From: Litoditis marina
Taxonomy: Eukaryota; Nematoda; Chromadorea; Rhabditida; Rhabditidae
DNA: 64,000 nucleotides
Assembly (NCBI GenBank): GCA_964036275.1
Contig: OZ038440.1
Span: 1,302,001 to 1,366,000, forward strand
Reading direction: 5' to 3'
Shown here: piece after piece, positions 1-13,000 of the stretch
How the letters are laid out: the number at the start of each line of letters is the position of its first letter
Position numbering within the stretch: position 1 is the stretch's first letter
Made by a program: the position numbers and the translations under genes
Notes under the pieces: model-generated
What the model saw: only the letters and a program-made list of their open reading frames with translations
The model's database searches: none
Told to the model about the DNA's origin: nothing

Positions 1-914
1 TCAAATCATAATTAGAACACCTTCCATGTAATGTGTATACACTCTTTATTTGTCTTCGATCGGACATACATAGAACATACTAAAGCTCACAGAATATCTC
101 CGTGCGTTTGAACATGGATTAAACAAACCTACAGATCATATCCCAACATAAACAGGTTTCGATTTCAGGAGTATTGGAGAATTACAGAGAATTACGTGTC
201 AACAAAAACTCTAAAGGATTATGGAAAGCTGAGTATGTGCATGAGTTCGTTCAGTCGAAAGCTGTTCCCTCTGCGACCATAATATATTTAGAATGGTCTG
301 ACCATGACGTGTAACGCAATGGGGGCGTGGGAATTGACGAGTGCTGATGAGCCGGGAGTAGTCTACAATATTGGAGAATTCTCAATGTATCAGAGACGTG
401 AGTAGACTTATTAAAACAAATAGTCATTTTTATATGTCACCATGGAAAGTTATTCGTTGAACAATTCTACGAGTAACCCGGTTTCTGGTAGACTAACGTT
501 TTTTGGAATCGAATAACAAACACCGTAGCAAAGTCATAGCAAGTCAAGCATAGTGTTCAGCTCCATCTAATCACAATCCAGCCAACAACTTTCAAATGTT
601 TATGCTTAGTCTAGATGATCATACCTCAGGTGGTGACCAGATATTTCTGATAAAAGGTAACCTTTTCATTTGACTTTGCTACGGTGCCAGGATTACCAAA
701 GAAAGGATAACCTACCAAAAAACCGGTTACATACTTTATTTGTGCAACTTACTTTATTTGTGAATACGCACAACGTGGAGCTCGATTACGAGCAACCCCC
801 GGTCTTCGATGGGTCTAGAACTCCTGAAATCGACTGAAAACCCTGAGCACAAGCCGTGAATATTGCTGTTTAGCTCAAACCTCAACAATAAAACATGAAA
901 TGGTGTAATTTCAG
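1..914. other. gene-poor stretch with one MITE
   Basis: No exon with convincing splice sites or coding character was found here. The stretch contains one inverted-repeat element (listed separately). It may hide the 5' exon(s) of the cysteine-rich gene that follows, because that gene's first visible exon begins inside a codon and so needs an upstream exon ending after one base. Confidence 0.4.
521..688. mobile_element. MITE with CACCGTAGCAAAGTC ends
   Basis: The ends are inverted copies: CACCGTAGCAAAGTC at 521 and GACTTTGCTACGGTG near 672-686. The body has no open frame. A second, longer copy lies at 2331-2721 and a decayed one begins near 24890. Non-autonomous DNA transposon by structure. 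Confidence 0.7.
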
Positions 915-1806
915 CGTGTAGCGTCTGTGCCGGAACTGTTGCATTGGACGATAACTCCTTCTGCCCTACAACCGTTGATTGTACCTTCGGAACACTGATG
1001 CACTCTAGAGTAATGATGAGACAATTTGAACACGAACATATATAGGAGGAAAAATACTCATAACACTACTGGAAAATTTTATTCAACCAGAATACTTACT
1101 TTCGTTCTTTCGTGGTCTCTTTCGTTGTCTCTTCCGTAAAAGTGAATAACTAGTTTGAACTTGGCGAATGATCGAAATTGAGGCAGAGGCATATCTATAG
1201 AGCATGCCTAACTTATAAAATATCCCCGACTCGAACCGGGCCAAAAAGCATGGAAAGCGCGGACAATAACTACTATCTAAACTGGCCTTATAACAACGCT
1301 GCGGACGAATCGTACATATGTGTTCTTACACAGCACAAGGTGAGATATACAGTACACCCCTCCCCCTCTTTGAGCGACAACTATAATACAGTTTTCGTTT
1401 CAACGCTAAGTGGGCACACTTCAGATTTCGGATGTAGAAGGATGTCAAGAGTTGATAGTTGCGTGTGCGGCTCCCTACTCCGGACACATTTTCAAAAACC
1501 TGGATGGGAGTGAGGTGGGATAGTTCAAGTTATTGAGATTGCAACTGTAGGCAGTTTTTACCGCTCCAATAGTGAGAAATAATGATTTTACAACTCGTAA
1601 GATTCTTGAGATGATTGGGAGATCTGTCATTTACTATGCATGGTAACCGATCGAGATATTAACTCATTTGCACATTTCAGATCGCCAACGATTTTGGTGA
1701 TCCGACCGGTACCACTTATCGATTTACTTGTAACCCCGATACAACTGCATTCAATTCAATTTATGGCGACAAAGTAGAAGCAATGCTTTGTACTAAACCG
1801 AAGTAG
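915..1806 (+). CDS. small cysteine-rich protein, unknown function (5' incomplete)
   Basis: Three exons join in phase: 915-1009, 1187-1339 and 1681-1806, ending at a TAG. The first is preceded by TTTCAG and ends at GTAATG, the second ends at GTGAGA, and the third follows TTTCAG. Together they encode about 123 residues with eight cysteines: a CSVC cluster and a CPTTVDC cluster in the first exon, one in RACLTY, then YICV, FTCN and MLCT. The even cysteine count and lack of a membrane segment suggest a secreted, disulfide-bonded protein, but that is inference and no signal peptide exon was found upstream. The acceptor before 1187 is poor in pyrimidines, so that boundary is the weakest. I do not recognise the family; nematode DUF281-type cysteine-rich domains are one possibility, held loosely. 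Confidence 0.45.
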
Positions 1807-2074
1807 ACTGTGTCTAGTGCATGATGATTAATAAATAATAACAGAAACCTTGAAAGTATTATAATGTAACAGTTTTTCAAACAGTTCTGTACAGAGGGCT
1901 ACAGGAATTAGTATGATCAATGCTCACAGTACCCATATTTGTAGAGTGCGAATACTATGTCTAAATACTCAACAACAACTCAAGAAGTATGTTAATGAGA
2001 AAAGTTGATCGAAAAATGAAAACGTGATTATGAGATACAATCAAAAAAGAAAATTGAGCACATTCAAGTAAGTA

Positions 2075-4709
2075 TTAGCTGAACACCGAAGAAAAGTCGT
2101 CTAGTAGTAGTGACCCGTTTTGAAATTTCTCTTCGATATTCTTTAATAGAGGCTTGAGTTTTTGTGGTGCATCAGGGCGTACGAAATTTTGAACGAGTTC
2201 CTTGTATAGCTTGATTCCGATTATTGTGTCTGAAATTATTACAATCAATAATGTGTTTTTCTATTAATAAAATAGCAGGTGAAGAAAACCATAGCCGCCT
2301 GACCAATAGTCACCTTTAACGTACAACATCAGGCACCGTAGAAAAGTCATGGAAGTGGTGAGCTTAACCTGATTGAGGACCTGATCACAGTCTGGCCACA
2401 TAGTTGCCAACTCTCCGGGTTTAAAGGAGACCGGAACACAACCCCAAATGTCAGAAAGCTGCTGTATCCTACTTCTAATTAGACGCGTTGCGTGTCGCGC
2501 GGCATAGTCATGTGTATGTCACGTGTACGAATCAAACTAATATACGAGTTACTTGTGCTCTCTGTTCTAAATACAGTTAAAAGCAGTCCGAAACAAAATC
2601 TTTGCTCAAGTTGTGTTCCGGTCTCCTTTAAGCGTTAAGCATAGTAGGGGTGACCCAAACCTGAGTGTCCAGATAGTTCAGCTCAGAGCTGACTATTTTA
2701 GGAGACTTTGCTACGGTGCCTGGGAACTTTTAATATGCGTTGACGGTGATTTCGAATGCTCTATGTTTTAGAATTGAAGAAAATGTTATTACCAAATAAG
2801 GACTAACCGGTTTCGTTCTTCTCCCTTCTCACTACATCATCAAAATCTACGAACTTGGGGGTGTTGCTGACAACCACCAGCTATAAGCAACTTTCATTCA
2901 AAAAAGACCATCAGTCCTCCTCATATTTAGACGAAACATCAACAGTAATACTTCATTTCCACTCTTTTCCTATTTTGACAAATTTAAATGTTTGTATGCT
3001 GCTCAGTATGCATGAATATCCCCCTCCCCCTACTATTTCCAACCGGCGTCGAGTGTATGTATAGAATAAGAAGACTATTTCGATCATTATTTCTTCTACG
3101 GAATACCATTAAAAATTAAAATGAACGACAATAAAATACCCATGTTCATGATAGTACGTGGTCGGCGTGAACACAGACCTGTTGTCTCCTGAAGTCATGA
3201 AAGACCAGATTGGGGTTGAACTTGACAAAGTGGAATATATCTCCAATTAATCTGTGTCTTGTCTGCCATGTCTGTTGGACGAGGAACAGAGTGTCCATCG
3301 AAGAACCTCGTTCCGTTCGGATTCGTAGTTGAGACAGATTCTCGAGAGGGTTGAGAGGAATACAGAAGGAAATCAACTGTAAATGTTCGAATATTTTCTT
3401 CTCACGTTAACGGAACTTCGTAAGAAAAGAGAGTGGAACACACATCTCAAAGTAAAGAGAAGGACGAGTAGTTTTTATTATTGTGTTATTCGAGTGCTTT
3501 TTAGGAGTAGAACGAGAGTTCTAATGGGATTGACAAACTTGGAGTGTACATAATTGGGCACCCGCGAATCTGAATTTTTGTGTACCGCAATGTAGGCTCG
3601 AAGCATACATTGGAACAGTGCACGATATAATGTAATAAATGAGCTCTTGAATGAACTTTCTATTCTGTTCGAAATTACTTTTTCTAACATGCTTACTTTT
3701 ATCACATTCTTGTTTCCTCGAAGCTCATTCAGCCATTGTATTTCCCGTACAAAATCCTGAAGCACTTCCAAACGACATTGTCTGTCCTGAAACCTGTTTA
3801 TTATCCATGTAATACGAGAAACAGAAAACTTTTACATTCTGGAAATAAACCCAATACATTCATTCATTGTACAGTAGAAGCTTACATGTTAAGGAAGAAT
3901 AGTTTCAAAGTAAAGTGTTTATTGAGCAATTTTGTAATTACCGCCATCAGCTTCCCAAAATGTTTTCTCATGCAGTTCGTGAATGACGGTCCAGGGATTC
4001 TTGGAAGCTTCACGACAGTTTCATCTACGGAGCGGAGTACTCTCTTCTGCCATCCTTCTGCGATTACGGGCAAGTTCACGAGTCGTTCGGAGCAGTTTGT
4101 AGTAGAATCTAAAACTTTCATAGATAGATGGCGGTTGTATTCACATACATGGTTGGATACAGGCATGTCCTAGCGATCGATTTGAAATTTTAGAATGCTG
4201 CCGCTCAGATAAATAGTAGTTTGAATTTTCGCGAATTCCTTGGATTTCAAACCGGTCAACTTGGAACTAACTCAGAGTTTTTGCGGTGAGTGTTGCGTGA
4301 ATAAGTTTGTGTTCCAATATGTCGAAGGCAACTGAGCTGTTCCTCTGAACAAACGCAGGAAAAATAATAGTTGTTTTGTTATGCGCAAATCAGTAGAATA
4401 TTGTAGTTTTACACCCACTTGTCAGTCCAATGATAGCGTATCCGTGGCCACTCTGGTCTAACTCGAGCTGATCAAAGATTGAGTAGTCAAGAGGTCGTTC
4501 TGCAAACTCATGTATTGTATCCAACTAGTGACGGATACTCTAGGATTAAAAACAGCAGATTTGAGAGAATTTAGGGTGAGCAAAAAATGGTGTTGCTCAC
4601 CTAGTGGTACCAAAAGATCTTCCACAGAAATCAACAGATCCACAACGACTTCTCTGTGGTAGATAATTGAACATAGTGTCAGAATACTGGCAAAGATCTT
4701 CCGTGACAT
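2075..4709 (-). CDS. NEPRO/Rmp1-like protein, apparently interrupted
   Basis: Exons on the minus strand: 4601-4709 (ATG at 4709), 4272-4344, 3942-4108, about 3697-3786, 3179-3376, 2808-2880 and 2075-2229 (TAA). All junctions keep phase except the third to fourth. Exons 2-3 read as a basic helical stretch ending in FYYKLLRTTRELARNRRRM, after an LRHI..TQTYSRN segment. This recalls the conserved K..NQHR...F..L..V motif of NEPRO/DUF4477 proteins, which act in the nucleolus and in RNase MRP; that resemblance is from memory and weak. Later exons are hydrophilic and end in DDFSSVFS. Exon 3 contains an in-frame TGA (4030s) and cannot join exon 4 in frame, so this is a pseudogene, a mis-assembly, or an exon is missed. 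A MITE sits in the last intron. Confidence 0.4.
2331..2721. mobile_element. MITE, second copy of the GGCACCGTAG family, with an insertion
   Basis: Ends AGGCACCGTAGAAAAGTC and GACTTTGCTACGGTGCCT are inverted repeats of each other and match the 521-688 element. The copy is more than twice as long because another element is inserted inside it. It lies in the last intron of the NEPRO-like gene. Confidence 0.7.
2421..2631. mobile_element. nested MITE with TTAAAGGAGACC ends
   Basis: TTAAAGGAGACCGGAACAC at the left end is repeated inverted at 2611-2631. The outermost TTAA on each side fits a TTAA target, as for piggyBac-like elements (established for that superfamily; assignment here is inference). 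No coding capacity. Confidence 0.65.
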
Positions 4710-6322
4710 CCAATAACTCCATTCGCCTATTCAGTTTACATCCTGCAAATACTTTGGTAGAATGTTGACTATAACTGATTACATATGCGTGAAACGCATA
4801 TGGACAACTGAGTGATCTGTCTGTGTGGTGTGTGAATTACGTACAATTTATACCACCCCCGGTGACACTGACCTATCACCGAACACCGAAACTCTCAAAT
4901 ACTGCCTTATTTCTCCGTGAGTTGACAACAGTTGAAACTACTGAATTGAATTATCTGTGAATATCAATTGATTAGGTTGATTTTTTTATAAGAAAAGAAT
5001 CAAACTTGGCAAAAACATGGAAATGTGTCGATCACACGCAAGACAACAAACAACGACAGGGCTAAGAGCATCTATTTCTGAGAACTTCATGTGTGTATAG
5101 GGAAATTGGTGAATTTGAGGAAAAACTTACAGTAGTCCTAGGGAGTAGGACGGCAGTTAATCGAACTTTATGGAGAGGATTTATGTTGCCGGGCGGGGTC
5201 TGCGGGCCTGTCACTGACGGGCGACCATCCATCTTGCGGGCCCAGTCAACGAGGTGTTTATGGAGGCTACTTGAGATTCATGACTCAAATCAAACATAAC
5301 CGAGTTCTTCAAAACAGTAGTAATATACCACAGGAGAGAGATTTAGGTAGCTATGTTTCATTCAGATATCATGAAGATTAATAGCGGATAAATAGAAAAA
5401 GATATGTTTAGAACCAAAGCAAGATCTCAAAGCTTAGAGTATTTCAGTTTCATAACGTATTGGAAGCTTTTTGGAATAACTTCTAAAAAATGAATGTCAA
5501 GTATTCAAGTTCCTCCTCAAGTCACATGTTTGTCCTTTTTCTAGTTAATAAACATTTCTGCCCATTTCACGCATATGCTAACTAGATGTGTAGGAAACTT
5601 CATTATGAAACTCACAATTCATCTTCATAACTTGCCACTCATCTTTTTCTCATAAATTTAAGATACTTTTGATAAACGCGCGGCACCCCGCAGCGCTATC
5701 TAGCCTCGCCATCGCCAATATTTCACCCTGAACAACAATAAAGCGGAACACTTCATTTGGGGGAACGAAATGAGTGACTGTGTGTATAATGTTTGTTTAT
5801 TCATATAAATTAATTTGAAATGAGTTTCGAGAAACCAAAACAAAATTCTCTTGAAAATATTCATAGATTGTACGGTACCTCTAACTCCAAGAATGATTGG
5901 AAACCACAAATTGTTACAACTTAAAAGGAAACCCCGATTTGGTTCGATTCGAAAGGAAATATTTTGTCATTTCTCCACCAAATTCGGAGGTACTCAGAGG
6001 AATGTGAATGAAATCTGTATAAAATGTCTGAAATTGAGACGATTCGCCCGAAAAAAAAACGTTGAAAAATCAACTACTCTGTTTGACAACCCTCAACACA
6101 CATTTAGTGTGCGAAAAAGTTGCACTTTATCGTACTGTAAGTGACCAAGAGGGATTGGACATTGCAATACACGAAAAGGGAGTGCATAATAGTTCTATAT
6201 CCTGTAAAGTGCGATACTCACAACATGTCCCCTAGAACCTGAAGGGCAATACACATACACCTCATCAATAATTTTCGTTCGCAAGTTGTCATATGTTTGA
6301 AGTTTTGTTCGTGACCGTATCT
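4710..6322. other. no gene recognised
   Basis: AT-rich sequence with only short frames that lack splice context. A 97-codon plus-strand frame at 5851-6144 is lysine/arginine-rich but has no splice context and no paralogue here, so I do not call it. Confidence 0.4.
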
Positions 6323-6803
6323 TCACAATCGGTTCCGGTCACACCAATACAAAGACTGACTAAGAGACCAAAAATAGACCAATGAATACAATGTTACCCT
6401 GATAGAGATAGAAAGCAGCCCACAACGTAGCAGTTGAGATGTTTTTCCGAAGAGATGATTTTCAGTCCAAGAATCTTGAAACCTCTTTGTTCTGAATTCC
6501 ACTGCCACAATGGTTCTGCGGCAACTGCTTCGATTTTGTTCTGATATACGCGGTAAATGGAGTTCTCACTAACGACTTCCAACACTCACAATGGTTCGCT
6601 CAGGTTCGATTGTTTAGACAATGAGCCAATTGTTCAGCTACTCTGTGGACTGATTTTCAATGAAACAGTTTCTGTGGGTGACTGAACCCACTCAACGGAT
6701 GAGAAAATCAAGTTGCTGATAGCTTGTACTTTTTCGATGAAGCCAAGAAGGTAGACGTGCAGAACACGATCATCGACCTCGATCGGAGAGTTGTGAGGAC
6801 AAA
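6323..6803 (-). CDS. unidentified protein, C-terminal part
   Basis: Three minus-strand exons join in phase: 6642-6803, 6398-6584 and 6323-6359, ending at a TGA. The first follows a GTAG acceptor and begins CPHNSPIEVDDRVLHVYLLG. The second reads LEVVSENSIYRVYQNKIEAV and continues through a PLWQWNSEQRG segment to CYVVGCFLSLS. The introns are 57 and 38 bp, short but within nematode range. The first exon begins mid-codon, so 5' exons are missing; none was convincing in 6804-7140. About 126 residues are visible, with no membrane segment. I do not recognise the protein; it is called because three consecutive frames join with consistent phase. Confidence 0.4.
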
Positions 6804-7146
6804 CTACAGTAACAGCAACTACTTCTGAGTGCGAAGATCGTGAACAAGCTTACAGGAGATAGAAATAATCTATTGACTCTTGAAGCGCTGATGTACTTTT
6901 TACTAGGTGGGTTGCGCCAAAATTGTTATATTCAAACGTGTAACAGTTTAGGAGCACAGTCGCAAAAGCTCTGCTGCACTGCTATCCGATTTTTGTCAGC
7001 TTTCATCATTTTCCCATCTATCTCTCTAATTCCGTTCCAATCTTAATGGTTTGTTGTTTATTTAGAACATAACAAAACATTGACCATTCAAAACAGAAAG
7101 AATTTGACACGAGCATACATCAATTTTATGGTGTACTCCGTGGGCC

Positions 7147-7413
7147 AATTCTACAACTAACCGGGTTTTTAGGTAACCTAACTCTTTTTTTGCTAACCTT
7201 TTTTCAGGTTACCTTGGTAGGTAACCTGGAAGTAACCTGAAACTAAAATCCGGTTACCGTTCAATCTAACGGTCAAAACCACATTTTGCGTTAGAAAAAC
7301 AGGTAACCGGTTTTTCATTTAAGGTTACTTACCGGTTACCTACCGAGGTAACCTGAAAAATAGGTTACCAAAAAAGGGTTAGGTTACCTAAAAACCCGGT
7401 TAGATATAGAATT
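7147..7413. mobile_element. MITE rich in GGTTACC, copy 1
   Basis: Terminal inverted repeats begin AATTCTACAACTAACCGGGT and end with the near-perfect inverse of it. The interior is a series of GGTAACC/GGTTACC palindromes, so the whole element can fold back. A second copy is at 22151-22393. No coding capacity. Confidence 0.8.
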
Positions 7414-10020
7414 CACCTACTCCGTGAGAATACATTTAGTTTTCCACACTGTAGGTAAGAACGTTATTTTCAAATTTTTTGGTAATATCTATAAAGAGGT
7501 AAACTGTTCGCGCATGGGAACTGGAAAATTTACTCGAGCACTATGTAATCACATTTATTGATGTTCAAAGATGAATTTTACGTGACTTGTGTCCGATTCA
7601 ACTTGTGTTCATACCTTTCACGATCATGAAGTTCTATAACCATCATGCTATGTTTTCGATTATTGAGTGAATGAAATAAAATTTAGCGAAATTCATTTTT
7701 TGAGATAGCGAAACGGTCCTTTGAGTATTACGAACAATATGAAAAAAATGCAATATCTTATCGCGATCTAATTCCAAGGTTAAAGGATGAGTCAATTATT
7801 TATAACTTTATCTTTGCTCTTTGTATTTCTGTATTTCACTATTGGATCTTGTGCGATTCATCCTGAATCAAAGAACAAATGTGGTGAGCGTCTATTTGGC
7901 AGAGAGGGCTGAGAAGAAGGCTGCTTAGACAGTGCATCGATTCGGAGAGTTAGAGAAGAGAGAGTGAGAGTCAGTGCGCATTTCAGGAGTGTGCAGAGAG
8001 GAACGACGGCGAGAGAGTGTAATAAAGGGGGAGAGTCGGCGAGCGAGTAGTCAGCTGAGTTTGTCCTGTCCCCGGCGACCACCAGTCGATACATAAAACC
8101 TTCCTTTTTTCTCTGTTTTCAGTCATTTTCTCAGTATACAATTGGGATAACTCTCATATTTTCATTAATCTACCGTTTCTTCCATAAATTTGATGAAAAC
8201 ATAGCCTTTTTTGAATGGGAAACGGAGTAATTTGTTCGGAAACAATCCGTGGCTCTAAAACTGATTAATTTCTCTTTTTTTCCTATAACGTATCGTCCAA
8301 GGCAAAAATAACTTGAAGAAAAACTCATTTGTAGGTTAAAATAAAGATGAAAGAATTTTTGAAGTCGGCAAAATGTGCGGACTGCGCAGCAAAAATGTAG
8401 TATACAGTTTTTCAATGAAAGATTTTTTTGACGGATCTTTATAGTCATTACTTCCAGGTCAGCTGTGAGTTGTTTCTGTTCTTTGATCTCATTAAATTGT
8501 TTTAAAACATTTTATAAATTAATCCGAATTTAATAGACGACTACGCAAATAACACTGTGTTGGAATTAAAGTTGAACATCATGTGCAATATGATAGAATG
8601 AAAAAGGAAAACTACATATTTTGTTGGTGTAGTTGTACGAGGTGTGAACCAGTTGTATGAGGTAAATGTAGATCTTTAATCTGTTTACGCTTATCATAGT
8701 TGATTCGATTCGTTTGGGGTTGAAAGATCGAACATCATGTTCGCTTACAGTACATTTTCTACACTAATTTCCTAGTGTAGGAAATTTGCCCTATATATTA
8801 AGTATATGGGTGACCATACCTGAGGTGCAGTTTGATCTGAATGTACAGTTGATATGTACTACTTAAAGTAATGGGAGCTCTATAACTTAATTTTTAAAAG
8901 CAGGTTTTGCCTGATGTCATTCGGCTGTTAAAACGACAATTACCATCAAAACAAAGTGACTTAATTGGTTATGTTGATAGTAAGGATTGACTAGAAACTA
9001 ATTTATCATTGTTTACAGTTTATTTCGAGATTAAACTACAAACTACAATTGATGTTACGGTATGCTAACAGTGTTATTGCGTACCTATTTTGTATTGCAC
9101 GTCATGAATTCAGTTTAAATTGTTCATTTTATTTTTTAACTATAATTTAAACATACATACGTTTACGTTTAGCAATGTTTTCCACTTGTTTGTTTTCAGT
9201 TCACTGTTCTTATTGGATGATTGCTTGAAAATTCGGTCTTCAGCTAATCACAGGCTGATTCGCGCTTGTTTCAGGTAACTTTGTAGAGCTGCCATCAACT
9301 CGAAGTTACTTCAACTGGTGGTAATTACCGTGGATCAATCGTTTATCAACAAACATCGGTGCAACTGGGTCTCTGATAGCATCGTCCTCTTCTTTATTAC
9401 GGGTAAACTTCCATCCGCGCTTCCAAGTTGCTGTCATCAGCGTCTTATCTTCTACGCAGGACTGTTTAAAAGGTTAGTTATGCATATGAGTAAAAGAAGT
9501 ATAATAAGGTTTATCGTTGTGGTTTTGTTAGTCTCAATTCAAGCAATTTTTTTATCCGCTTTTTCGTAGTGGAGTAATATGTCATTTCTTTGCTCACAGA
9601 TTATTTCTCGGCGATTGGCGTTGCTTTTTCTATTTGGCTCTTTGTTATCATGAGATGTTGAGAAGTTTAAGAATTCAAAATATCATAAGAATAGAAATAG
9701 AGTCAATGATGTCAACAAAAACTTTCTGTACTCGTAAGTTTCGTAAGCGAGTTCAAAACTATAAATGAAAAGCAGCTTCATAGTTTAACACTATATCGAA
9801 CAGCCAAATGTACAGTGGAGTGTAGGACTCCGTGGAGTCCAGTTGTTCGTTATTGCACTTGATTCCATACACTAGCTGACGACTTTTCTTGCTGTTCCCA
9901 TTCGAAGACCCGAGTTCACGATGCCTAATTAATTTCGTCGAGAAAAGAGAAAGACACATTTTCTGAAGTACAGAGCTCGCAATTCTAGATAGTGGACACC
10001 TGTTTTTAATAATACTATTT
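7414..10020. other. gene-poor stretch before memo, with a GA-rich patch
   Basis: No exon was found. About 7890-8060 is strongly purine-rich on the plus strand (repeated GAGAGAG runs); its role is unknown. The rest is AT-rich. A regulatory region for the downstream gene would be expected somewhere here, but no specific site can be supported. Confidence 0.35.
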
Positions 10021-10037
10021 CAGTGTCTTCGGCTACG

Positions 10038-13000
10038 ATGTCGAATGATTTTGCCGGTCGTCGTGAGTATACGCGAGAGGCGTCTCATGCTGGATCCTGG
10101 TACTCGCATAGTGCCAGGGAGCTGGATAGACAGTTGAACAGATGGCTGGATGGGGCCGGGGAAGCACTCGGCTCAGCGAGGGCTATCATCGCACCGTGAG
10201 TCAAGTTGTAGACAAGAGAAGTTTATATTAAAAGTTCGAATTCATAAAAGGTTATGAGAACAGTTCAAGTTCAAAAAGTTCATATCGAGTAGGATTAGGG
10301 AGTAAGGTTATCTTTGTGTCTCATGCACACCCTCTATTAGGTGTGTGATGTGTTTTTTTTCACAACAAACTCACATCAGTTTTTATTTCCTCTGTAAACT
10401 AGCGTTGTATCGGCTTAGAAACTAACCATACACTAGTAAGGCCCGCTATTAGACAACAAGTAGTTCGTTTTCAGATTGAAACACGTGAAAATTAACGATT
10501 TTACATCGAAAATCTTCTCGTTTTCGGCGTAAATGTAGCCCGTTTTTCAATTTTTCGTGGCTGGACAACTTTACTGGGATATGAAACTAACAGTAGTCAG
10601 TAGTAGTTGTAATAACTGTATTTCAGTTTTCACCCTTTTTCAGGCATGCTGGATATTCTTATTGCGGAGAAACGGCTGCGCACGCCTTCAAGCAAATAAA
10701 CCCTGATACGGTGTGAGTTTCACAACAATACCATATCGAGTATGTATAATAATACTTAATGTTCCTCAATGGAACTTCTTAAAGATTGGGAAAATGTGTG
10801 TTCAGCATAGTATTAGTCAGACTATCTATGTAGTTTGGAATGTTTAGTTTAGAGTTGTACGATGTTTACAATTACAATTTCGTATTGACTATTGATCTAC
10901 TGATTGAATTCTAGTTTCACGGTATAGTGTAAGTATTTATTCACTTGCAACTAAAGTTAAAGTTCCAAGTATTATATATGTCACTCTGTTGATATGTCGA
11001 GTTTTGATCAGTTAAAAGGTTAATTTCAGGGATCGTGTTTTTGTGTTGGGGCCTTCGCACGTGGTATCTCTTAGTGGCTGTGCAATAACAACATGCAGCA
11101 CATACAAAACACCAATTGGTGATCTTGTGGTTGACGAAAAAGGTGGGACCAGCAGGGTGCACTTCGGCATCAATCATACTCCAAACGCCATTAAAGTAAA
11201 GTCGCCTAACAGCATGAACATTTCAGAAAATGGTTTTTTTCGCGAGTGTAAATCAAATTAGCCCAAATCATGCAGCTATTCGCATTAAAGTAGGAAAACG
11301 GTTTTCTTTGCGTGAAATAGTCGTGTCGTATATCATATTAGTTAGTGGTATGTGGTTTGTGGTTATCATTGCCTGTATAACATACTTAAAGAAGAGACAA
11401 TATGGTCGATACACCTATACATGTATGTGTTCTTGAAATAGTAGTCTCATGGGAGCTGGGACAAACTTTCTAATTTTTAATTATTTTGAGTAAATGATGA
11501 GTTGCGATCTTCCCATCACTTCGAACCAATGGATCGTGTGGACGAAGAGGCTGAGCACAGCATCGAGATGCAGATGCCGTTCCTGGCGAAGGTTTTGGAA
11601 GGGTAGGTCAAATTACATATAACATATTAACAGTAATCCCTATTTCAAAGTACCAATAGGATTACATAATAACATATTTCCCTTTTTGTGTGATCAGATG
11701 TCGTGAGTCCGCTTGCATAGTTCGAATTTCGTTATTTCGATACACATATATTCGCCGACAACAACTTTTATTGACAAATTATTATGTAAAGATACTGTTT
11801 TAAAAGATTGTGATGAAAAGCGCGCGGAGCAGCGGGAAATGTTCGTGTGTTTTGTGAATGAGGCCTGAAAATGTTACTTTGCAGAAGAAACTTCACGATT
11901 GTGCCTGTTCTGGTTGGTTCGATTTCTGGAGCAAAACAACAAACGTACGGCAAGATTTTCGCTCATTATCTGGAGAATCCAAGAAACCTGTTCGTCATAT
12001 CTTCCGACTTCTGTCATTGGGGTCAGTTCAGTCAGCTTTCGCTAACTCCGCTGTTTTCAGGTTGTCAACAGTTGACCAATGTTTTCAAACAGTCTCTTTA
12101 CACTTTATTACCTATCAAACTTTACATCGAACTATTTTTGATTGTTAGCGCAAATGTCTTCATTCAATCAACAATAAGTATTTCACTTATTCTCTTACTT
12201 TTATGGTGCAAATGCTGTGAGTGGTTATGATGTTTAGTAAGTAAATCAATTCCAATCAGTGAATTTGTTCTTCTATCACAGAGAGTCAATCATCTTAACT
12301 GTTGGAATAAGTAGAGTAAGATGGTGTATTAGTGGTATTACTTTTCAGGGAGCCGTTTTCACTTCTCACCTCACAACCCAGGCAGCGGCGTACCCATCTA
12401 CGAGCAAATAACGCAATTGGATCGTGAGGTTAGTTCTAGGTTGTACTGTCGTTTAGCTATCTATTCACAAAATCTGATTCTGAGATGTAAATGAAAGAGG
12501 CTCTCAATGTTCTTTAGTATCATGTATCCAACATTATATTGGGACATGTATGATGAATTTACGGTAATATCTAAACTTTTCAGGGAATGGATGCTATAGA
12601 AAGTTTGAATCCGCATACCTTCAACGACTATCTGAAAAGAACACAGAACACCATATGTGGAAGGAATCCTATCACCATCATGCTACAGGTCAGACTTTTT
12701 TTCGCCAATTTTCACAACTTTTTCTTCTCATCAGTTCTGCTACCAACTGCTTATTTCCAACTGTTATCAATTAATGTTCCATATTCCAGTCATTTTACAA
12801 ATGTTTGAAAAACTATGTTCATCTTGCATGTTTATGTAAACTTACAGGCAGCTGATCATTTCCGTCACGTGAATAACCACAATCACGAGTTCCGTTTCCT
12901 GAAGTATTCTCAGTCGAATAAGGTGGGTTTTTCTTTTTTGAAGTAGTCGTTTTTATCTCATGAAAGCGTACGCGTTTTTTACTCTGTCGTAGAGTCGTAG

